From NCBI RefSeq assembly GCF_002775205.1, contig NC_036448.1:4986572-5050571 (forward strand): a DNA stretch of 64,000 nt. Direction: 5' to 3'. A model generated the notes under the pieces. That model saw only the letters and a list, made by a program, of their open reading frames with translations. It was not told the origin of the DNA and made no database searches. The position numbers were made by a program, and so were the translations under genes. How positions within the stretch are numbered: the stretch's first letter is position 1; every line of letters begins with the position of its first letter. Below, piece after piece: positions 9,960 to 21,600 of the stretch. This stretch comes from Xiphophorus maculatus. Taxonomy: Eukaryota > Chordata > Actinopteri > Cyprinodontiformes > Poeciliidae.

Positions 9960-11060
9960 TAATACCTTTTGAATTCCTCCCATCTTGTCACGTTGCAACC
10001 AAAAACTTTGGTGCAGTGAATTAGACATTTTGTGACAAACGAACATAATAGTGCGTAGTTCTAAAGTGGGCGCTGGGTGAAGAAAGACCGGGGAAGACCG
10101 ACTCCGATTTTGACCAATAATTGTTTTGTTTATATATAACTTCAATACTCCAGTCTTATTTAAATGAACAACTCTGAACACGCAAACTTGTTCCAAATGC
10201 ACGCGCTCTCAAATATAATTGAGCATTGCTGTTCAAATTACTAAATTAACTACAATAACAAACAAAAAAATCAGTTCCTTTAGTTTTCCATTTTTCACTA
10301 CTTTCAAATGTCGCCAAAGTCTCCAATAAGTCAGAATAAAGTCGCTAAATTTGACACAAGTTGCTTTTTGGTGGTGAGGGGAAGTTGCTAGAGGTGTGTC
10401 TGATAAGTCGTTAAATATAGCGACAAATTCTCTTAAGTTAGTAACAGTGAGGCGACCACTGCTAACTGGGAACATTCAGTCGCGACCTGGTGGGCGAAGT
10501 CTGTCGGTCAGGGCAGAGCAAAAGGGACAGTGGCTGATTTTCAGAACTTTGCATAAGCAGGTAACATCGGTTTCACATCAGCCAATCACTGGTCACCCAA
10601 CATTAGGAAAATCGGACCACCGATCGATCCTTTGGTGCATTCCTAATTACAAATCCCGCTTTGTTAAAGAGAAAACTCTGACCGCACCATATCCACCGTG
10701 GAGCACAGTGGCATCATCATGCTGTGGGGAAACCCTTTCTTCAGCAGGAACAGGAAGCTGGATGAAATTGGTGACGCGAATCTTCACCTTCTGGCAGGAA
10801 AACCACAACATGGAGGCAGAACAACAACAGAAGGGTTTAGGACAAATACAATTCATGTCCTAGTCAAACCCCGGGCATAATTCCAACTCATATGATATGC
10901 GGCAAGACTTGGAGAATTTGTGTTGATAGACGCTTTCCGCCTAATCTGAATTGGAGCTACTTTGTAAAAATGTCAGTCTCCACAGGTGCATGCAACCTCT
11001 TCTTTCATTTACAGTAAATAAGATGGACTAAGGTTTTGTGGTGTTAAGGTGACAGATTGT
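9960..11060 (+). mobile_element. Decayed Tc1/mariner-type element with transposase relic
   Basis: The start (about 9960-10090: ATCTTGTCACGTTGCAACC, then CATAATAGTGC) and the transposase part (about 10690-11040) match a very common fish Tc1-like family. Recognisable catalytic-domain phrases in mixed frames are IMLWG, a GGCAGGAAAACCACAACATG block for the QDN-PKH region, and a LWQDLK-like stretch. The reading frame is broken by shifts and stops, so it is inactive. About 10100-10690 between the two parts carries other repeat material, including a hAT-like end near 10540-10648. Confidence 0.65.
10540..10648. repeat. hAT-like element end (ATCGGTGCATCC family)
   Basis: Sequence such as AGCCAATCACTGGTCACC, AAATCGGACCACCGATCGA and a terminal TTTGGTGCATTCCTAA resembles the end of fish hAT-type non-autonomous elements. 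The opposite end type is seen at 12796. It is degenerate, with no coding content. Confidence 0.45.
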
Positions 11061-11968
11061 GGGAAAGGTTTTAATGGGTATGTCAGAATCAGAGTTGGAA
11101 ATGTAACGGCGCCCACCGATGACTGCAGTAAACATAAATAATAAAGATTTGCAGTAGCATTATGTACAAATAATCATCCAGTGAAAATAGAGAGACCATC
11201 CTCCATCAAGTTTCCAGTAACAAATGAACCAGACGCTAAGAACAACCAAAGGTTTCACTGTCGGCCGTCGTAGAAGCACTGCATACAACAGAAACCACAA
11301 AACGGTGATGACCTCCAAGTCTGAGACCAAGAAGCTAATGAAAGAAAAAAAACTGCTTCATCTGATCAGCAGGGCCGGATTTCGAAGGATCAGGGCCCCT
11401 GGAATAGGGCTAGTTTTGGTGCCTTATCCAAAAAAAAGAGAGAACAATTAGACTCATGCAAATTACAGTACATTAACAGGGCATCAGCAAATGGTGTAAA
11501 ATGTCACAAAAAGATGTACTATGACTTCAAAATTTTGAAATATTTGACTATTGTATACATTAATAAAAATGTACCAATATGCACTTCATATGGGCCTTCC
11601 AGTTTTACATAAGGTACAATGCTTGTAAAACATGCATTCATTACAAAAACATCCTAAATGTTTGGGGCGCCCCTGTGAAGGGGAATAATGAGAACACCCC
11701 AAAACTCGGTGCCCTGGGCGACTGCCCTTGTCAGCCCCGTCTAAAGTTCGTACAACACGGTTGATGTCACTCTCTGTTTCAAGTAAAATGATTTACTCTT
11801 ACTGAAGATAGGAAGAGCGGTTTGGCACTTTCCAGAGCTGTGCAGTTAAAAAGGAGACATGTAGAAACAACATCAACCCTCTTCTTTTTTTTTTTTTGAG
11901 TTTTAAGGTGCAACGTTTCCACAGTTTCCTTTGCCTCCCACGATGTTCACAGTTCAAAGCGGCGGCCG
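11061..11968. other. IPP 3' flank with decayed repeat
   Basis: The region includes the IPP 3' UTR on the minus strand; I found no clear minus-strand AATAAA close to the stop. Around 11370-11430 and 11660-11745, phrases such as AGGGCCGGATTTCGAAGG and GGTGCCCTGGGCGACTGCCC belong to a dispersed fish repeat. Confidence 0.4.
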
Positions 11969-12193
11969 TCAGAGGACGGCCAGCCCGCCGTCGCAGCGGC
12001 TGGTGATCATGTTGCCGACCTCGGTCCACGTGTCCAGGTGCGGGTCATAGATCTCCACGGAGTCCATCGTCACGGGCGCCGAGAAGTCCCTGCTGGCGGC
12101 GCGTCCGCCCACGGCGTAAAGCAGCCCGTTGACGGCCGACACCGACAGGCCCGCGCGCGCCGTGGACATCGGGGCCGCCTCCACCCATTTCTC
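11969..12193 (-). CDS. IPP: IPP coding exon 9 (last Kelch repeats, stop)
   Basis: Residues 524-597 and the TGA at 11971-11969. It begins EKWVEAAPM and contains SAVNGLLYAVGG and DSVEIYDPH. The acceptor is CCTGCAG, phase 0. Confidence 0.93.
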   Translation of the reverse strand, partial: EKWVEAAPMSTARAGLSVSAVNGLLYAVGGRAASRDFSAPVTMDSVEIYDPHLDTWTEVGNMITSRCDGGLAVL

Positions 12194-15100
12194 CTGCAGG
12201 GTGGGGGGGATGGGGCGGAGGGGACGGGGTGAGGTCACAACACGGTGAGAAAAGCGCTCAGAGACACGAGACCGCGAGTACGAAATCCCGCCTCACCTCC
12301 TCAGGACAGTATTTCTCCACCGTCTCCAGAGCGCCCAGTGCCTCGTTCCAGCCTCCCACCACGTATATGCAGTTGTTGAGGCAGGCCACGCCCACGTAGG
12401 CCCGACGCTGGCTCATCACCGGCAGGGCGCTCCAACGATGCGAGATGGGGTCGTAAACCTCTGCTGAGCGCAGCTCCATTCCTTCATCGCTGATCCCACC
12501 AATCACATAGATTAACCCTGAGAAGAAGAAAAATAATAAGAAAAAGTTTTCTTGCATTTTATTTCAAATGATGTAAAAAATACAGAAAAAAAAAGGTCTA
12601 ATTTCAGCTAAAAGCAGAGAAAAAAATCAAATGATAAACAGACCCTGTAGCTCACAGCACCCAAAGTAATATCTGGGAACCGCCATGCTCCCGATGACCT
12701 CCCACTTGTTTTCCTCCGGATCGTATCGCTCCATGGTTTTCCCGATCTCCGATCCGATCCAACCACCTGCAAGCAGACGGCATTTTCAGCCGGTAGATAT
12801 CAGGGGTTCACCGATAAATCGGCTCCGATTCCTTCAATTTGGGAGATCAGCAATCGGCCAATACTTGTGAAAAACGACCTTATCTACCTAAAAATCAGCA
12901 GCTGTCCTATTTCGCTGTGTTGATACTTTACTGTTGCTATATTTAGCGACTTTCACTCTAGAACCAATCAGTAACGGGCAAAATCGGAATCGGCCGGTCA
13001 GGCTTTCTGAGGATCGGTGGTCGGTCAGAAAACTACAATTGGTTAAGGTTCATCCATTCATTGTGCTGTCCGAAAGTTTGTACTTTTTTACATTTTGTCT
13101 CGTTTACAACAAACATTAATGTATTACGTTGAGATTTAAGGCACCAGACGAGCACAAACGAAAGCAAAATTGTGAAGTACAAGGAAAATTGGACATGGCT
13201 TTTAAAAATATTGTGCTAATTTAAGATTTCCATTTATTTAGGGGTATTAAAATCAACAGAAACAAATGCAAGCCACACTTCCAGATATTTTTTTCTGCAA
13301 GAAAATTTTAAAACCATGTGCCATTTTCTACCCATTTCACAGTCATCCACTACCCTGTGTCTTAGTCCGCCCTATAAAACGATACAATAAGATAAATGGA
13401 TGGTTTTTGTTGCCATTTTATAAAGCGTTCTTCTTCAACAGCTTCGTTAGCTGTGATGTCTGTCAGCGTTTGGTACCGTTCATAACATTTTGAAAAATTT
13501 GACTGATTCCACCTAAAATGACCCTTGTAGCCGTCGCGTGCTCCCACCAGTGTCGTGGCGTTTTACCGAGTGCGTACAGCGCCCCGTGGCAGGGACACAC
13601 GCCAACTCCACATCGAGGGAAATTCAGAGACGCCACGGCGGCCCACTGCTTCGTCACCGGGTCGTATCGTTCTGTGCAGTCAAAAATCATTGAGTCTTTC
13701 TCTCCTGTCGGCAAAAAAACGTAAAAAAAAAAAAAAGAAAGAAAATGAATGCACGTTTTCTGAAGTTGACTTTAGACTTAAGGCAGAGCGCGGCCTTTTC
13801 ACCTCCCACCACGTAGATCATGCCCTCCATGACGGCCACGCCCAGCCCGCTGCGGGCCTGATGCAGAGACGACACGGTGGTCCAGTACTGGTTGAAGGTG
13901 TCGAAGCGCTCCACGCAGCTCAGCGCTCGGCTGTCACTCCAGCGGCCGCCCTGCAGCCGGGTGTAGCCGCCTGACAGGAAGAAACAATTCACGATTTCAC
14001 TTCTGGGTTTCGTCTCATTTCAGCGTTATCGTGGGCTACGTAGTTTTGGTATAATTTATAGATCTCGACCTATTGCGTAGAGGTACTTCCTAGCTTTCCT
14101 TCTGGGTCTCGTCTTTGCTGGTTGGAGCTGACTGTGCAGCTTATTTTCTTTGGGAGACTTTGTGACCTCAGTGTATTCCTTCAGCAGGGTCTGCAGTGCC
14201 ACCCGCAGGCTGAAGTCGGTAATACCTTTGTTCAGAAACGAGAGGAAAGAGTTTTTTGGGGGGTTCTGTTTCAAGAAAATCTAACTTGTTGCAGTGACCT
14301 AAGATACGACGAAGTAATAGAGGCCATACTAATACAAAATAAATAAATTAATTAAAAAAAAATCAAATAACAAGAATGAGGTCATAATTTTACAAGGATA
14401 AACTAAGGAAAGCACTAAACCTTCCATCTTCACAGAAGCCGCATTGCAAACAAAAATCATATTTACGTGCTAATGACATACTTTCCTCACCTTCTATGTA
14501 CTTGAAGAGTCTCTGAGGGGAGAGCAGAGGGAAGCGGACGGCTTCCAGCACCTCAACGACGTGTTTTTTCCTCTTGGCCACGTCGTGCAGGACCCAGTCC
14601 ATGGCCGCCGTGAACACTTGGTACTCGTCCTCGATCCTGAGCTCCTCGCTCCGCAGAAGCCTCACCAGCTGGTCCTTCGACAGGCCTCTGAACTCGTCCG
14701 TGACGCACACCTGAAGGAGGCGGTGAACACGGACGATACGCACGTACGGTCCGGAACAAAAAACAAGAAAAAAACATTTAAGAACGTAAATGTCTTACTT
14801 TTTTTATTTTATATTTGTTGGACAGGATCGAATAAAGTGATGTTTGATAGGGCTGGAGGATATATACGGGTTTCATATCAATCGATTATCGATAACTACT
14901 GATTTGATTTTTGTTTTAAATATCAGAAGTACTGACAAACGGGTGGCGTGATCTTTCCTGTTTTATCCATTTTTCATTCCACGCCGCTGTTGTTTGTTTG
15001 TAATTGCCTGGGGAAAACTAAATTAGATTTGGCCGTGTTGTTTTTCTAGAAAGCCCTGTGACAGAATGTGGATGGACGATGCCCAAACCTCCAGGAAGTG

Positions 15101-15760
15101 AACGTGGATGTAGTTCTCGGTAAATTCCAGCATTTCCATGCAGGCGATCTGCTCCAGAAACTGAAAAATGCCCACGCAGTTGAAGGGGTCCATGTGGCCC
15201 TTGAGGAACTCGCCGCATATCGACACCACCTCAATCAGCTGCAGCATGTCGGCGGCCACCATCAGCTCCTGAACGTTCTCCACGCTGACACTGATCGCCC
15301 CTAAAAAAAACAAACAGAAAAAAAAAAAGAAAGAAAAAGGAAAGGCACAGATCGGACAGCATCGCAAAACCAAACAAAACCCGGCATCGAATGCGCGAGG
15401 AAAGGGCAACAATCAAAAACAAACAATACCTGTGTATATGAAGTCCAGCAGAATCTCAAAGATTCCCGTGTCCACGCCGATGATCTGCACCTCGTCTTTC
15501 TCCGCCTCCCGCATCCCGCCGGAGAACAAGGCGGAGAAGTAGGGACTGCTGGCGGCGAGCACCAGCCGGTGGACTCTGAAGACGCGCCCGCCCACTCTGA
15601 GCCCCACGTCGCAGAAGTCGCAGTGTAGACGCATCTTGTTCATCTGGGCCAGGATGAGGCTGGCGTAGCGCTCCGAGGCCAGGACAGCGGCGGCGGCAGC
15701 AGCGGCGGCTGCGTCCTGGCTGCAAGCGGCCGACGTCGACACGGAGACGGAGGAGGACAT
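11969..15760 (-). CDS. IPP: IPP (KLHL27), BTB-BACK-Kelch protein, complete, nine coding exons
   Basis: Exons 15760-15430, 15300-15089, 14710-14491, 14225-14070, 13970-13803, 13704-13567, 12766-12644, 12517-12297 and 12193-11969 join in phase at every GT-AG junction and give 597 residues (human about 584). BTB is about residues 35-150 (LILAQMNKM, DFCDVGLRV, HRLVLAASSPYF), BACK about 155-270, and six Kelch repeats about 300-597 with recurring YVVGG/YVIGG turns; it ends MITSRCDGGLAVL, almost as in human. This family typically bridges Cullin-3 to substrates, and IPP has been linked to actin; both are inferred here. Oddities: an N-terminal run of nine Ala, and a start region unlike human. An upstream in-frame extension exists, but the ATG at 15760 follows an acceptor at 15818 and is preferred. 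It converges with TMEM69. Confidence 0.95.
12297..12517 (-). CDS. IPP: IPP coding exon 8 (Kelch)
   Basis: Residues 450-523, starting LIYVIGGISDEG and containing NNCIYVVGGWNEALGALET. Acceptor TTCTTCTCAG, donor GAG|GTGAGG. It enters in phase 1 and leaves in phase 0. Confidence 0.93.
12644..12766 (-). CDS. IPP: IPP coding exon 7 (Kelch)
   Basis: Residues 409-449, reading GWIGSEIGKTMERYDPEE then NKWEVIGSMAVPRYYFG, closely like human IPP. Acceptor GCTTGCAG. The donor is CAGG|GTCTGT; only this donor keeps frame with exon 8. There is no long open frame around it, so it is easily missed. Confidence 0.92.
12796..13040. repeat. hAT-like non-autonomous element in IPP intron
   Basis: Lies between IPP exons 6 and 7. 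It starts like a hAT end (CAGGGGTTCACCGATAAATC) and contains GATCAGCAATCGGCCAATA and AATCGGAATCGGCCGGTCAG, typical of the fish family whose ends read CAGGGATGCACCGATA. No transposase is present. Confidence 0.55.
13041..13566. other. Rest of IPP intron 6, no gene seen
   Basis: A/T-rich intron sequence between exon 6 (13704-13567) and exon 7, with no supported feature. Confidence 0.55.
13567..13704 (-). CDS. IPP: IPP coding exon 6 (Kelch)
   Basis: Residues 363-408: EKDSMIFDCTERYDPVTKQW and VGVCPCHGALYALG. Acceptor TTGCCGACAG, donor CTCG|GTAAAA, phase 1 at both ends. Confidence 0.94.
13803..13970 (-). CDS. IPP: IPP coding exon 5 (first Kelch repeats)
   Basis: Residues 307-362: GYTRLQGGRWSDSRALSCVE and SSLHQARSGLGVAVMEG, then MIYVVGG. 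The phrase is practically unchanged from human IPP and is the best single diagnostic of the gene. Acceptor CTTCCTGTCAG, donor GGAG|GTGAAA. Confidence 0.96.
14070..14225 (-). CDS. IPP: IPP coding exon 4 (end of BACK, linker)
   Basis: Residues 255-306: ITDFSLRVALQTLLKEY, SPKENK, then a basic RPRRKARKYLYAIG linker as in human. The acceptor ends CAAAG. The donor is ATAG|GTCGAG, a weak +3 to +6 but required by phase. Confidence 0.93.
14491..14710 (-). CDS. IPP: IPP coding exon 3 (BACK domain)
   Basis: Residues 182-254: LSKDQLVRLLRSEELRIEDE, YQVFTAAMDWVLHD, RKKHVVEVLEAVRFPLLSPQ. Acceptor CCTCCTTCAG, donor GAAG|GTGAGG. Confidence 0.95.
14711..15088. other. IPP intron 2, no gene seen
   Basis: Intron of 378 bases. 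A degenerate ATCGATTATCGATAA motif lies near 14880, a form common in dispersed fish repeats. Confidence 0.55.
15089..15300 (-). CDS. IPP: IPP coding exon 2 (end of BTB)
   Basis: Residues 111-181: VENVQELMVAADMLQLIEVV, GIFQFLEQIACMEMLEF, ENYIHVHFLE. Acceptor TTTTTTTTAG. The donor is GAG|GTTTGG, required by phase 0 and by the join to VCVTDEF in exon 3. Confidence 0.95.
15430..15760 (-). CDS. IPP: IPP coding exon 1 (start codon, BTB)
   Basis: Residues 1-110. A Ser-rich start is followed by nine consecutive Ala (residues 17-25), then LASERYASLILAQMNKM and the BTB core. Donor ACAG|GTATTG. The Ala run is encoded by mixed GCC/GCT/GCA codons, so it is probably stable. Confidence 0.92.
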
Positions 15761-15817
15761 GGCAGCTGAGGCTGCTGCGTTACCATGGAGACAGGTGTTC
15801 TCCTGTCCGAGGAGTCT

Positions 15818-17100
15818 CTGCGCGATACAGCAGGAGCAGGGAGGAAAACACATCTCCATCAAGGAGAAACACACAACGCTGATAAGATCACAAAACGTGA
15901 TCTTTGGTTCTCCGTAATTTGTTTCCATATTTATTTCTTTGTTTTGTTTTTTGTTGTTGTTGTTTTTCTTCCCTCTCTTTCCCGCTTCTACCCAAAATTT
16001 ATGTGTCACCAATGAGAACAAGAAATGAGAGAAAAAGGAAATAATCCAAAAAAAAGAAAAAAGAAAATCTGAAAATAACAATAATAATTCTAAGTTCTAA
16101 CCCATATTTATGAAACAATTCCATTTTTGTTGCGACACCAACTGGTTATGTTCTGTTTTGTCTTTGTTCTAAATGTGTCTATTCTTCTTTTATGCATATT
16201 GTTGTTGCTGCTGTTTGTTCACTTATCTAATTATTTTGTACATTCATACATCTGTTAGTCTGGAATGTTTGTTTCGTAGGCACTAATTGGCAAATTAATG
16301 GAAGAAAAAAAAAGGAGAAACAGACAAGCCACACTCTGCCACCAGGTAGGCTGTTACATTTTTGTTTGTTTCATCAGAAGCTAAACATTTTGTCATGTCA
16401 CCACCTAACTTTACTGTCTTTTTATGCAGGTTTCAGCAATGACAGGGAAGCTGGTGAGAGGTGATGAAGTTAAATACATTCCAACCTCTAAAGGCTGCAG
16501 AAGACTTGAACCTGAAGTGGAGGTTCAGCCTCCAGCATTGACTCTAAATATGCCGCCATGGCAACAGTGGAGTGATTGTATGGAAGCACACTCAAGTGCT
16601 AAAAACAAAAAAAGAGGCTAAAAGTCCAGATCTAGATCCAATTCAGACACCGCAACAAAAGTGTTGAATCTCCATCACATATTTCAGTTTTTTTCCCCCT
16701 TTCTTCCTTTAACATCACAATTATGCATTAACGAAAAAACGTGATATCCCAATATAATAAGCCAGTGGTTGCAAACATTTAAAATGTTATAAGGTCTCAA
16801 TGCCTTTTCAAGTCTGTGTATGCCACTTACTGTCCCGCTGCTGCACGTTTAAAAAAAAGAAAAGAAAAAAAAAGACACTTGTCTCTGCTTTTAGCCAGAC
16901 ATGCTAACAGATAAACCAACCCACCAGTGTGTGTTTACATAATTCTATTCAGCAGTCGGGGTTTTGGCTAACAGGACACCGCTTCGACAGCCGAACACCG
17001 ACAGACGAGAATATCACCCGAATGAAAATAAGGAGTGTGACTCACAAGGAAGACACATAGTTTCTGCTTTCTGCGCTGAAACTCACCGGTGTGTTTACAG
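15818..17100 (-). other. IPP: IPP 5' intron
   Basis: The acceptor GTATCGCGCAG ending at 15818 is preceded by a long pyrimidine tract, so a non-coding exon should lie upstream. The intron holds homopolymer-rich sequence and a decayed Tc1 transposase block at 16430-16690. Confidence 0.5.
16430..16690 (+). mobile_element. Decayed Tc1-type transposase fragment
   Basis: Phrases GACAGGGAAGCTGGTGAGAG, GGCTGCAGAAGACTTGAACC, a GGAGGTTCAGCCTCCAGCA block and AAAGTCCAGATCTAGATCCA follow, in order, the catalytic region of the same Tc1 family as 10690-11040 (the last is the QSPDLNPI region). The frame is broken. Two short indels relative to the family are apparent. Confidence 0.6.
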
Positions 17101-17260
17101 CTGAGGATGCGGAGAACTTCCGCCGCCCTGCAGACCGTCCATCCGCTTCCTCCGGGCTCCACTGCGCCGGTCTGAGTCTCCAGGCATCACTAATCAAACC
17201 CGCTAACATCGAGACTTAGCAAACAGCCTTGACGCTGACGGGAACCACGGCCTTTTTTTT
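17100..17260 (-). promoter_or_regulatory. IPP: Candidate IPP promoter / non-coding first exon
   Basis: This is a short GC-richer block with CG dinucleotides, upstream of IPP on the minus strand. A possible donor (CTCAGCT|GTAAAC) lies near 17100. The assignment is positional; transcript data are lacking. Confidence 0.3.
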
Positions 17261-17369
17261 TTAAAAAAATGAACTTAAGTTTCTTCAGTCTATTTATGTT
17301 TAATAATGAAATATAAAAACAAAACAATCGTTCCGACGGCTTTTATTGTGAAATGCATCGACATTTTAT

Positions 17370-17405
17370 ACAAACGTGCTAAAAAAAAAAAAGAAGCACG
17401 TTTGT
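17370..17405. repeat. Short inverted repeat
   Basis: ACAAACGTGCT at 17370-17380 is mirrored by AGCACGTTTGT at 17395-17405, an 11-bp perfect stem around an A-rich loop, just upstream of the candidate IPP promoter. Confidence 0.5.
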
Positions 17406-18053
17406 GCTTTTTTAATCTATGCCATTTTAATCTGAGTATGCTGTTTTTAACAACGCTACAGTATTATTTTTTTATCTTGTAAATGTGCCCTTACTTATTA
17501 TTATTATTATTACTTAATTTGAGTTGCTATGCATGCGCCCACACTTACCTTGATGCTTTGACAGCTGAATTTTCCCAATGTGAGTCAATGGCCGATCTTT
17601 CTAGTCTATTCTACTCATTTTCTAGGCTTCTACGTTCACGGAAGTAGAATAACTTTCAGCAGTGCTCCTTCATAACGCTACAATTTGGACTTCTAATTCC
17701 TACAAAGTGACAAATATCACCGTCTCTGTCTTTAAACATTTCCCTTTAAGATAATAATAAGATCAGTCAACTTATGCTCATAGGCAATATTATGCTAGAG
17801 GAAATGGAACTGTTTGATTTAGTAACATATTTTTTCAAAAGCAACCTAAACTAATTTTTAACTGTTTTTGTAAAAATGAGCAAGGTAGTTTGTAAAAAAA
17901 CAAACAAAAAAAAACATTAAAAACTACAAAACCTTTGACCACTACAGTACATTAATCGTTGTTCAACTTCTTGAAATAAGCATGACTAAATGTTCCTATT
18001 TACTATTTTTGTTTTAGTTATCCTGGTACGTTATGGTTTGTGACACAAATCCA

Positions 18054-18069
18054 GCACCAGGTGGCAGTG
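18054..18069 (+). promoter_or_regulatory. CTCF-like motif in a repeat, copy 1
   Basis: GCACCAGGTGGCAGTG resembles the CTCF core (CCAsyAGrkGGCrs type). A second, related block lies at 18638 with the same following T-rich sequence, so both probably come from one dispersed repeat. Confidence 0.35.
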
Positions 18070-18637
18070 TTTTCCACAAAGAAAAAAAGGCAAGTAGGAG
18101 ACGGAGCAAACGTGGAAGAGCATTGAACCCAGTTTTAACCTTTTGTTCTAAACGCTGGAAAACTTACACTGGTGTCCAAACATTTTGGCTAGAGGTCAAA
18201 ATTGTCAAATTCAAACCACTAAGAAGCCACAAAATTCATTCAGTTAAGAATGCAAAATACACTTGTTTTTTATTTTATTTTATTTTACTAACAACATTTT
18301 TAATGAAATCTGTACGTAACTAAAGCTCCAAAAACACAAGAAGGACTTTGTACTGTTAAATTATTAAAAGAAAAATAGACAGTTTCCTAATTTTTTCGAA
18401 CATCAATTGTTTTCCATTTTGTTGACCAATTTATTTATTTATTTTACCATTCTTAACTTGTGGTCTCGCGCCAAACAAAATCATTTCAAGGGCTACAAAA
18501 TGGCCACCTGGGCCACACTTTGGACATCCCTGAAGTAAGTGATCAAAATAGACTGAAACATTGATGACTTGTTAATCTCGCTGAGAATCAATGGAAAAAC
18601 TTTGAAAAAAGAAGAATTTTTTTTATAAGGGAATCTA

Positions 18638-18653
18638 ACGCCAGGTGGCAGCG
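18638..18653 (+). promoter_or_regulatory. CTCF-like motif in a repeat, copy 2
   Basis: ACGCCAGGTGGCAGCG, in the same orientation as the motif at 18054 and also followed by GTTTCC and CAAAG. It is a motif match by eye only. Confidence 0.35.
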
Positions 18654-21600
18654 TTTCCCTTCCAAAGCCTGCTGGAGAGAAGAAAATCCTTGAGAACAAC
18701 CCACAGGAACCTAACATGTAAATTATCAGGTTATTCTTGCCTTTCTGGCCCCCAGCAGAATGGTAATTTAAGATGGAGTTATTCTCTGGCGTAGGCTGTA
18801 TCCCACCCCCACCACCGTCCTGCACCTCCTTACTGAACCCACTGACATAACACTCGCCTACTGTGACACAACTAAAGGTTTCTTTGGTTAGTTTTTTATC
18901 AAATTGCTCTGAATTATCATGTTGGAAACTTGCTACTACGCGGCACTCTCAAGTGCTGCCTGGTACACTCTGAAATCTCATCTCAGGTGAAAAAAGCAAC
19001 AAACAAAAACAACCTGATTGTAACAGTCACGGGGATGAGCCGTCACACACCTGAAATACAAGTCCTGTAACATCTGTCACTTCACTTGTGTTGCTAGCTT
19101 TTTTCTCTCCCCCCCCCAATGTGTCACCAGACAGCCACTGGCACACAGGAGGATATCTGGTGGCACCAGTGCTGGCCAATAAAAACGCAGATGTTGGTTT
19201 GGGCACCCAGTGAACGACACCCATCGCTGGAATTAACTTCAAGTTTGTCTGCTAATCCCGAACAAATTCAGACTTTTTCTTTGGCCTGATTAGACATGAA
19301 TAAATGCAATGTTGACATCTTTCATTTCGTTTTTTTTTTTTTTTTTTCTGCTTTGCAAAAAGCACATATTCTGAGGGCATTTTAGGTCTAAAACATTTAC
19401 CTACTGTCTGTCACTGTTATTTATTATTTTTAAAATCATATTACCTACTGGTAGCCTGGGGAGAAACAGCACAGTGTTGTCTGGCTGCCTTGCAGTGTGA
19501 GAACAGGTTTACTCTAAAAGTGGTGGAATGTGATATTCCTTTGGTTATTGAGTTTCTTTCTTTTTTTCCCCCCTTTTTTAAAAAAAAAAAAATTAAAAGC
19601 ATGATAGCTTGCTACCGGTTCAGGCAACAAAGAAGACACTTTTGAGGAAAAGGGGGAAATTAAAACAGTCACAAAAATAATGAAAAACGAATTTTAAAAA
19701 GGACATTACATGTAGTAATTTAATGTGTTTCAGTTTCAGAGTGAACTTGTCAAACACCTGATAAACTGGCAGTTTTTTATGATGTCAAAAACAAAAAAAG
19801 AATAAATTATTTCTAGACCGTTGTTATCTTAATATATAAAATTTTTAAATGTCCTTTTAACCCCATATTTTCTCCACTTATTTATAATTGTTTTTATTGT
19901 GCTGTTATGCGTAAAAAAATGCTAAGGAACTTTTTGGTACCCTACTCCTGACTGATACCTTTCTACAATGAATTAGTTTGGATTCCAACAATGCAAACTA
20001 TGCGTTCTATAGTGGAAAGGTGAAAATGAGAAAATTGTATGAGAATCCTGCTAATGACAGAGAAACTTTGTCATCAACATTCACAAATTCGAAAAATAAC
20101 AACAAAGGTTGCTTGTCTTTTCCATTTAAATGTATTTTTTTGTTCTTGTTGTTTTATTTTGCTTTTGAAACGATTTATCGTGGTCGAATGTCTTTATGCG
20201 GTACAAAAACGCTGAGTTTTTAATCAATCGATAATAACCGTTACTAAATCGGCTTATTTTAAAGGGACAACGGAAAAACATTACGCAACTCCAATCCATT
20301 TCTTATCTCCCGGTCAACTACGTCTTTTTTTTTCTTACATGATTTCTGCATGCTTGTGTGTTAATCGTGCAACTTAATTTTAGCAGTCGTGACATGATCG
20401 GGCCCTGCTTTGCAATTCAAGAGCCTCATCAGTGGTTCACTGAAGCGTGACCCCCAGCTCCATTCAGCGCGCTGTGCCACACGTTACATACATGCTCACA
20501 GCAAGCCTGACATGACAGCAGGGGCCGCCTGAAGTTGACAGACGTTTCATTCAAACGTCCAGATTTTCTACCACTGATACTAGAAGTTGAAAAGTAGCCT
20601 CCGATCGAAAATGTCTGTACACACTAATGGTTTTAAAGTTATGTAGACATGGATTGAGTGTGTGGGGGTGGGTGTATGCGTGTGTTCTCTCACTGCACAG
20701 CATTTTTTACATTTTTTTGCTGGTCAGAAGCGTAATAATATTATCACCGGTCATTAAGTCTCTCCGTTGTGGTGATCGCTCGTCTCGCTCCCAGAACTTC
20801 TCATTCAACGGGAGACAAAGTAAACAGCTTCAGGGTCATCTTATGGAAATCAGCTGCCACAATTACTGGTCTTTTTTTTTTTTTTAAAGTACAGGGATCA
20901 CATTGCTTTCCGTTTAGCTGGCTATTTCAACCAGAGAGGGGAATACATTTTTTTATAGGTACTATTCAAAGGATTGCTCGTTTTTCCACCAACAAATGTA
21001 GCTACATGGATAATAAAACACAGCAAAAGGTATTTCCATATTGACTGTAGGATTTCAAAGCACACAAAATATTTTTTGAAGTGCCCCGAATGAAAAAAGA
21101 AGACGTGCCAATTCTAATTTGTGTATGTTTGAGTGAATGACATCGTAAGAGGCATAAAACTGGAACCAAGCAGCTGGCATTAATATATTACCAAGTGTTT
21201 CTTGACAGATTTTGTGTTAAATTGTTACTATGAAGTAAGACTCTTCTTTCATTGAAAAAAGGTTATGTACAACACAAAGCCATTTTCTTTTTGTGAATGT
21301 ATAAATCGGAAACAAATACACTATCGACTTGTACAGATAATAGCAAATGAAAACTGGACATTGCAGTCGACCATTTTCCTCTTTACAGGACACTTCCACA
21401 TGTGTTATTGGTACTGAATTTTCCTAAAATACATACTGTGTTCACATACAGCTCAAACTTTAAAAAAAATAAATTATTCTTAAGCTGCAGGACGTATGGG
21501 AGAAATTAGATTAGAAAAAACATGCATATAAAGAGGTGAAATAAAAACAAAATGACAAAAAGAGAATGTTGCACTGAGAGGTGTGGTGGGGAAAGAGAAG

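Noticed and set aside
10396..10863. 155-codon open frame on the plus strand
   Set aside because: It runs through hAT-like and Tc1-like repeat sequence, with the transposase phrases in the wrong frame or shifted.
15760..16081. Longer IPP N-terminus from the upstream in-frame extension
   Set aside because: A strong acceptor at 15818 places the upstream part in an intron, and its residues are not conserved.
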